A stretch of DNA of 11,302 nucleotides from DATNBT01 sp964579765 (GTDB taxonomy: Bacteria > Acidobacteriota > Vicinamibacteria > Vicinamibacterales > CAVVIG01), in contig CAZOIK010000123.1 of NCBI GenBank assembly GCA_964579765.1, forward strand, positions 1-11,302. The letters run 5' to 3'. Below are positions 6,459 through 11,302 of the stretch, one piece after another (the stretch's first letter is position 1; each line of letters opens with the position of its first letter). Both the position numbers and the translations under genes were made by a program. The notes beneath the pieces were generated by a model. That model was not told where the DNA came from. It ran no database searches and saw nothing but the letters and a program-made list of their open reading frames with translations.

Positions 6459-6744
6459 CGAGGAGGACCCGGTCAAGGAGTCGTTCGAGCTCTTCGGCGC
6501 GCTCGGCGACGGTGCCGTCCTTGACACGCGCGGCGTCGTGGTGTCGGAACAGTTCGTCGGCGATGTTGAGGGCGGCCAGCACGGCCAGGCGCAGCGGGTC
6601 GCCGCTCGGGGCCGATTCGCCCGCCGCGCGGATCTTGCCGTCAACGTAGGCCGCGAGCTGCGCCACGTACTCGGCGTCGAGCGTGCTGCGAATCGGGTAG
6701 CGCTGGCCGAAAATCTCGACCGAGACGCTCTTGGCGTCGCTCAC
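6451..6744 (-). CDS. zapA: Cell division protein ZapA
   Basis: ZapA binds and bundles FtsZ filaments at the division ring. The 97-residue protein shows the family pattern: an N-terminal beta hairpin VSVEIFGQRYPIRS (7-20), then DAEYVAQLAAYVDGKIRAA (23-41), then LRLAVLAALNIADELFR (51-67), then a C-terminal coiled-coil helix (about 75-95) used for dimerisation. Length is normal (about 90-110). The GTG start at 6744 overlaps the stop of the upstream coiled-coil gene as GTGA, so translation is coupled. A terminator-like hairpin covers its stop codon and the 6S RNA gene follows. Confidence 0.92.
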   Translation of the reverse strand: MSDAKSVSVEIFGQRYPIRSTLDAEYVAQLAAYVDGKIRAAGESAPSGDPLRLAVLAALNIADELFRHHDAARVKDGTVAERAEELERLLDRVLLAD

Positions 6745-7019
6745 AGATTCAGCGCTTCGAGCTGCTGCAGCATGTCGCTGACGCGGCCGCGGATGACCTC
6801 GCGTTCGTCCTTGAGCGCCGAGAGCTCGGTCGAGAGGCTCTCGCCGGCCGCCGCGCGCGTCCGCAGCGACTCGATTTCGCCCTTCAGCCGCTGGTTCTCC
6901 TCGGCCGCCCGATCCTGCTCGGCCTTCATGCGCTCGATCATCCCGACGAGGCGCTTCACCTTGTCCTCGAGCCGGTCGAGGGCATCGAGCTCCGCGCCAC
7001 GCACCGCCGTTTTCGCCAT
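6741..7019 (-). CDS. ZapB-like coiled-coil protein
   Basis: A 92-residue, highly charged protein predicted to be almost wholly helical coiled coil from about residue 10 to 88 (repeated LEDKVKRLVGMIERMK and ENQRLKGEIESLR heptads), with no membrane segment or enzyme motif. Size, composition and coupling to zapA suggest a ZapB-type division factor that works with ZapA and FtsZ at midcell. Coiled-coil similarity alone cannot prove this, so no symbol is assigned. The ATG at 7019 has AAGGA 6 bases upstream, and its stop overlaps the zapA start (GTGA). It follows pheT by 10 bases, so it probably belongs to the same long operon. Confidence 0.75.
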   Translation of the reverse strand: MAKTAVRGAELDALDRLEDKVKRLVGMIERMKAEQDRAAEENQRLKGEIESLRTRAAAGESLSTELSALKDEREVIRGRVSDMLQQLEALNL

Positions 7020-7029
7020 ACGGAATCCT

Positions 7030-9087
7030 TTATCGCTGAACCGCGCCGTGCGCCGCCTTGAGCGCGGCGACGATCGCGTCGAAGTGTGCCTGCACTTCCG
7101 CGTCGGTCAGCGTGCGATCGGCCTGGAACGTCAGCCGCAGCGAGAGGCTGACCTTGCCCTCCGGCACGCCCTTGCCCTGATAGCGATCGAAGACGCCGAC
7201 GCTCGCCAGCGGCGTCTGCGCGCCGGCCGCCTGAATGGTGCCACGAATGATTTCGGACGGCAAGGCGGCATCGACGACGATCGACAGATCGCGGACGACG
7301 AACGGATGACGGGGCAGCGCCGCCACGCGTTCGGCGCGCGCGACGGCGTGCGCGCCGGCGAGGTCGAGATCGAGCTCGGCGACGAAGATCGCATCCTGCC
7401 GCGGCGCGCCGCGCTCGTCCACGATGGCCGGCATGACGCGGCCGATCGCACCGAGGCGGACGCCGTCGGCGACGACCGTTGCGGTCTGACCGGGCACCAG
7501 GTACGGAACGGTCGCGGTCTCGAATCGCAGCGGCAGCCCGAGCGCGTCGCCGACGAGCTCGACGATTCCCTTGACGTCGAAGAAGTCGGCCTCGCGCGCG
7601 CCGTCTTTCCAGTGCTCGCTCACCGCCCCGGTCAGGGCGATCGCCATCGCGCGGTTCTCGCCGGCGGTCGAGAACCGCATGCCGATCTCGAACACGCCGA
7701 CGTCCCGCCGTCCGTGCCGGCGATTGTGCGCGACGGCGTCGATCAGCCCGGGCAGGAGGAGCGGCCGCAGCGTGTCGAACTTGGCCGACAGCGGATTGGC
7801 AATCGCCACCGTCGTGGTCGCTTTGTCGTCGAACAGCGCGGCGGCTCTGGCTTCGATGAAGCCGAACGTCACCGCTTCGGAGAGGCCGGCCGCCGTCAGC
7901 ACGCGCCGGAGCAGGCCGTCGCGCGCGATGCGCGGATCAGGCGCGGGAGAGACCTGCTTGAGGACGGGAACGCTCGCCTCGAGGCGATCGAAGCCGTAGT
8001 GTCGTCCGACTTCCTCTATGAGATCGATCTCGCGGACGAGATCGACGCGGAACGTCGGCGCGACCACGTCCCAGCCGTCGCCCGAGGGCGTCGCGCCGAG
8101 CCCGAGGCCGGTCAGGATGCGGACGACGTCGGCGTCCGGGACGTGGACACCCAGGACCATCGCGAGGCGGTTGCGGCGGAGGTGCAGCCTCACCGGTTGG
8201 CGAGGAGACGGGTAGCAGTCCACGATCGGACCGGACACCGTGCCCGCTTTCACGAAGTCGATGAGCGCAATCGCGCGCTCAATCGCAGCGAGCGCGCCGT
8301 TGACGTCGGCGCCTCGCTCGAACCGCGCGGACGCCTCGGTTTTGAGGCCGAGCCGCTTGCTCGTTCTCCGCACCGACGCCGGTTTGAAGTACGCGCTCTC
8401 GAGCACAATCGTCTTCGTGGCCGCCGACACCTCGGAGCGCAGGCCGCCCATCACGCCGGCGATCGCCTGGGCCCGGTCGCGGTCGGCGATGACGAGCATG
8501 TCGTCGTCGAGCCGACGCTCGACGTTGTCGAGCGTCGTGATGCCCTCGCCCTTCTTCGCGCGCCGGACTCTGATCTCGGCGCCCGCGAGCGTCGCGTGGT
8601 CGAACGCGTGCATCGGGTGCCCGCGCTCGAGCATCACGTAGTTGGTCACGTCCACGACGGCGCTGATCGGCCGGACGCCGGCGGCCTGGAGGCGCAGCGT
8701 CATCCACTCGGGCGTCGGGACGTTCGTGACGTCCATGACGGCGCCGACGTACCGTGGGCCGAGGTCGGCGTCTTCGATGGCGATCGTCAGCCGGTCGTTG
8801 GCACCGGTCGGCACCGCCGCGCCGTTCGTCACGTGCGTCGGCGCGTACGGGATGTCGAAGGCCGTCGCCACCTCACGCGCGAGTCCCATGACGCTGAGGC
8901 AGTCGGGCCGATTGGCGGTGACTTCGAAGTCGATGACGGCTTCGGGCTTGTCCGGGTACGCGGGATGGTTCGGCAGCGACTCGACCGACGCGACCTCGAA
9001 CCCGCGCAGCGCGAGCGTGTCCGCGATCTCCTGCGCGGACGCCTGCACGTCCACGAAATCCCGCAGCCAGCTCAGAACGAGTCGCAT
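7030..9087 (-). CDS. pheT: Phenylalanine-tRNA ligase beta subunit (short form)
   Basis: Beta subunit of the (alpha-beta)2 enzyme that charges tRNA-Phe; it recognises the tRNA and edits mischarged Tyr. It has 685 residues against about 790-810 in E. coli-type enzymes. The B1 start MRLVLSWLRDFVDV is followed at about residue 38-50 directly by VIDFEVTANRPDCLSVMGLAREVA, so the roughly 100-residue OB-fold tRNA-binding (EMAP-like) domain is absent. The B3/B4 editing region (about 105-275), B5 domain (about 295-367), catalytic-like core (about 385-580) and C-terminal anticodon-binding ferredoxin-like domain (about 592-685, RHPFVVRDLSIVV) are present. The ATG at 9087 has no clear Shine-Dalgarno site: the sequence before it is GTCTGCGGTTGTAA, and immediately upstream is a long hairpin element. 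No frameshift is seen at the missing domain, so it looks like a lineage form rather than damage. Confidence 0.95.
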   Translation of the reverse strand: MRLVLSWLRDFVDVQASAQEIADTLALRGFEVASVESLPNHPAYPDKPEAVIDFEVTANRPDCLSVMGLAREVATAFDIPYAPTHVTNGAAVPTGANDRLTIAIEDADLGPRYVGAVMDVTNVPTPEWMTLRLQAAGVRPISAVVDVTNYVMLERGHPMHAFDHATLAGAEIRVRRAKKGEGITTLDNVERRLDDDMLVIADRDRAQAIAGVMGGLRSEVSAATKTIVLESAYFKPASVRRTSKRLGLKTEASARFERGADVNGALAAIERAIALIDFVKAGTVSGPIVDCYPSPRQPVRLHLRRNRLAMVLGVHVPDADVVRILTGLGLGATPSGDGWDVVAPTFRVDLVREIDLIEEVGRHYGFDRLEASVPVLKQVSPAPDPRIARDGLLRRVLTAAGLSEAVTFGFIEARAAALFDDKATTTVAIANPLSAKFDTLRPLLLPGLIDAVAHNRRHGRRDVGVFEIGMRFSTAGENRAMAIALTGAVSEHWKDGAREADFFDVKGIVELVGDALGLPLRFETATVPYLVPGQTATVVADGVRLGAIGRVMPAIVDERGAPRQDAIFVAELDLDLAGAHAVARAERVAALPRHPFVVRDLSIVVDAALPSEIIRGTIQAAGAQTPLASVGVFDRYQGKGVPEGKVSLSLRLTFQADRTLTDAEVQAHFDAIVAALKAAHGAVQR

Positions 9088-9101
9088 TTACAACCGCAGA
9101 C

Positions 9102-9199
9102 GAAACCACGAAGCCACGAAGGACACGAAGACGCGCGAACAATCTCTTGGAAAAGAGAAGTTCGTGCCTCCTTCGTGTTCTTCGTGCCTTCGTGGTTTC
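9102..9199. repeat. 98-base imperfect inverted-repeat element between pheS and pheT
   Basis: The arms are about 40 bases each. The left arm begins GAAACCACGAAG and the right arm ends CTTCGTGGTTTC (9188-9199). Both are built from repeated CACGAAG-type units and pair with only a few mismatches. The loop (about 9141-9159) has its own small stem, TCTCTT with AAGAGA. The element fills nearly all of the 115-base gap between the pheS stop (9203) and the pheT start (9087). It resembles short dispersed non-coding repeats (MITE- or REP-like). Transcribed with pheS it would fold into one long hairpin. It does not code for protein. Confidence 0.85.
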
Positions 9200-9202
9200 T
9201 CA

Positions 9203-10270
<1,068 letters not shown>

Positions 10271-10280
10271 GAGCGCTGCG

Positions 10281-10306
10281 GGCGCCTGCGGTCGATCGCA
10301 GGCGCC
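10281..10306 (-). promoter_or_regulatory. Leader hairpin just upstream of pheS
   Basis: Perfect arms GGCGCCTGCG (10281-10290) and CGCAGGCGCC (10297-10306) around a 6-base loop, ending 10 bases before the pheS ATG. No T-run follows on the minus strand, so it is not an ordinary terminator. It could hide or shape the ribosome landing area for pheS. No Phe-rich leader peptide is visible in the rplT-pheS gap. The regulatory role is inferred from position only. Confidence 0.45.
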
Positions 10307-10349
10307 TCGGCCGGCTACCAGTGTAACGGAAACGGTTTTGGAGGTGCGG

Positions 10350-10718
10350 TCAGGCGCGGGCCGGCGCCTTGGCCGACTTCGCCTGCTGGGCGAGCTTCGC
10401 GAATGCCGCCGGGCTCGCGATGGCGAGCTCCGAAAGGCTCTTGCGATCGAGCGTGACGCCGGCGTTCTTCAGGCCGTTCATGAACTGGCCGTACGTCAGG
10501 CCGTGCTCGCGCGCTGCAGCGTTGATCCGGACGATCCACAGCGTGCGGAAGTCGCGCTTCTTGCGGCGGCGGCCGACGAACGCGTACTTGAGCGCTGTGT
10601 CTACCGATTCCTTGGCGGCGCGATAAAGCTTGCTCTTGTTGGCGTAGTAGCCCTTCGCCAGGCCGAGCAGCTTCTTGCGCTTGGCGCGGCGAACGGTTCC
10701 TCTCTTGACTCGCGGCAT
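10350..10718 (-). CDS. rplT: 50S ribosomal protein L20
   Basis: L20 binds 23S rRNA early in assembly of the large subunit. The 122-residue protein begins MPRVKRGTVRRAKRKKLLGLAKGYY and continues YRAAKESVDTALKYAFVGRRRKKRDFRTLWIVRINAA, the standard basic N-terminal extension plus globular domain. Typical length is about 118; the small excess is an Ala/Lys-rich tail (QQAKSAKAPARA). The ATG at 10718 has AAAAGG about 9 bases upstream. It follows rpmI by 97 bases, a longer gap than usual, which contains a strong GC hairpin. In other bacteria L20 represses its own operon by binding the mRNA; whether that occurs here is not visible. Confidence 0.98.
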   Translation of the reverse strand: MPRVKRGTVRRAKRKKLLGLAKGYYANKSKLYRAAKESVDTALKYAFVGRRRKKRDFRTLWIVRINAAAREHGLTYGQFMNGLKNAGVTLDRKSLSELAIASPAAFAKLAQQAKSAKAPARA

Positions 10719-10741
10719 CGATGTTTACCTTTTCTTCACTG

Positions 10742-10763
10742 GCGGCGGGGCCCACCCCGCCGC
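10742..10763 (-). promoter_or_regulatory. GC hairpin in the rpmI-rplT gap
   Basis: Perfect 9-base arms GCGGCGGGG and CCCCGCCGC around a 4-base loop, ending about 8 bases before the rplT AAAAGG ribosome site. On the minus strand no T-run follows. It may influence rplT translation or mRNA stability. The rest of this 97-base gap is GC-rich with short partly repeated GCGC blocks and no reading frame I would support. Confidence 0.4.
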
Positions 10764-10814
10764 GCACTGACGCTGAGCCTCGCGCTCCCGCGCTCGGCTG
10801 GCCGCAGGCGCTCT

Positions 10815-11012
10815 TTACTTATACGGCAGCATCCGCGCCAGCTTGGCCGCGTCTACGTCGGCCACCGTCGTCGTCCCGCGAAGCGCGCGCTTGCGCTTCG
10901 TCGTCTTGCTGCTGAGGATGTGCTGCTTGAAGGCCTTGCTCCTCAGAAACTTTCCGCCCTTGGTCCGCTTGAACCGTTTCGCGGCCCCGCGGTGTGTTTT
11001 CAGCTTCGGCAT
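10815..11012 (-). CDS. rpmI: 50S ribosomal protein L35
   Basis: A small basic large-subunit protein of 65 residues, the normal length. MPKLKTHRGAAKRFKRTKGGK at the start, then HILSSKTTKRKRALRG and a C-terminal LARMLPYK, are diagnostic. The ATG at 11012 has an AGAGGGA ribosome site that begins inside the infC stop codon, and only 8 bases separate the two genes. This is the usual infC-rpmI-rplT arrangement of IF-3, L35 and L20. Confidence 0.98.
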   Translation of the reverse strand: MPKLKTHRGAAKRFKRTKGGKFLRSKAFKQHILSSKTTKRKRALRGTTTVADVDAAKLARMLPYK

Positions 11013-11020
11013 TTGTCCCT

Positions 11021-11302
11021 CTAACCCTTCGCCGCCGCCGCGGCGGGTTTTGGCCGTCCGCCGCCGCCCTGCGGACGCCGGCTGAGAATCGTGTGCATCT
11101 GGTTGCCTTCGAGCCGCGGCAGCGTTTCCGCAATCGCGACGTCGGCGAGTTCCTCGACGAGCCGCTCGAGAATGCGCCGTCCGATTTCCGGATGCGCCAT
11201 CTCGCGCCCGCGGAAGAAGATCGTGGCCTTCACCTTGTCGCCGTCCTCGAGGAAGCGCTCGATGTGCTTCTTCTTGAACTGGTAGTCGTGCTCGTCGACC
11301 TT
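11021..11302 (-). CDS. infC: Translation initiation factor IF-3, C-terminal domain (5' truncated)
   Basis: IF-3 binds the 30S subunit and checks start codon and initiator tRNA pairing. The window shows the last 93 residues; the frame is open to the edge. KVDEHDYQFKKKHIERFLEDGDKVKATIFFRGREM is the classic IF-3 C-terminal domain, followed by GRRILERLVEELAD and NQMHTILSRR. The tail (GGGGRPKPAAAAAKG) is an Ala/Pro/Gly-rich extension beyond the compact domain. The start, often the rare AUU codon in this gene, lies outside the window. It is the first visible gene of the minus-strand translation operon. Confidence 0.97.
   Translation of the reverse strand, partial: KVDEHDYQFKKKHIERFLEDGDKVKATIFFRGREMAHPEIGRRILERLVEELADVAIAETLPRLEGNQMHTILSRRPQGGGGRPKPAAAAAKG

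Noticed and set aside
9102..9199. CRISPR-like array
   Set aside because: The CACGAAG units are short, arranged as two inverted arms, and have no regular unique spacers; it is a hairpin, not a CRISPR.

Overview
This is a GC-rich bacterial chromosome segment, mostly housekeeping genes. All but two of the genes are on the minus strand. The order infC-rpmI-rplT-pheS-pheT-(ZapB-like)-zapA-6S RNA-rny-thiL, the short PheT, RNase Y and many GTG starts suggest Acidobacteriota, possibly of the Vicinamibacter type. That placement is inferred from gene order and composition, not from a search.

Left part, plus strand (1-2480): two ABC exporter half-transporters overlap by 4 bases. The first is cut off by the window edge. 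Their nucleotide-binding domains are asymmetric, as in MdlA/MdlB-type heterodimers: the first has Asp for the catalytic Glu, and the second has an altered signature motif. Both reading frames contain the same 23-base palindromic repeat, read in the same frame (GGPERAAL). In one gene it is internal; in the other it sits at the extreme C-terminus.

Middle, minus strand (2494-6149): a small secreted or anchored 3D-domain protein converges on the transporters. Its -10-like box is placed so that the mRNA could be leaderless. Upstream of it is a tightly coupled rny-thiL-DUF2062 series joined by 4-base GTGA/ATGA overlaps.

6150-6450: no protein gene. This gap holds a well-supported 6S RNA (ssrS) just downstream of zapA, a 35-base heptad tandem repeat next to its 3' end, and a small terminator-like hairpin overlapping the zapA stop codon.

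Right part, minus strand (6451-11302): zapA and a ZapB-like coiled-coil gene (cell division) follow pheT and pheS (phenylalanyl-tRNA synthetase), rplT and rpmI (ribosomal proteins L20 and L35), and the C-terminal half of infC (IF-3). A 98-base imperfect hairpin built from CACGAAG-type units separates pheS from pheT. GC-rich hairpins precede rplT and pheS. PheT lacks the usual N-terminal tRNA-binding OB domain.

I see no new defence, biosynthetic or mobile gene system. The unusual material is in the non-coding and repeat layer: palindromes inside coding frames, the pheS/pheT hairpin, the 6S locus and possible leader hairpins.
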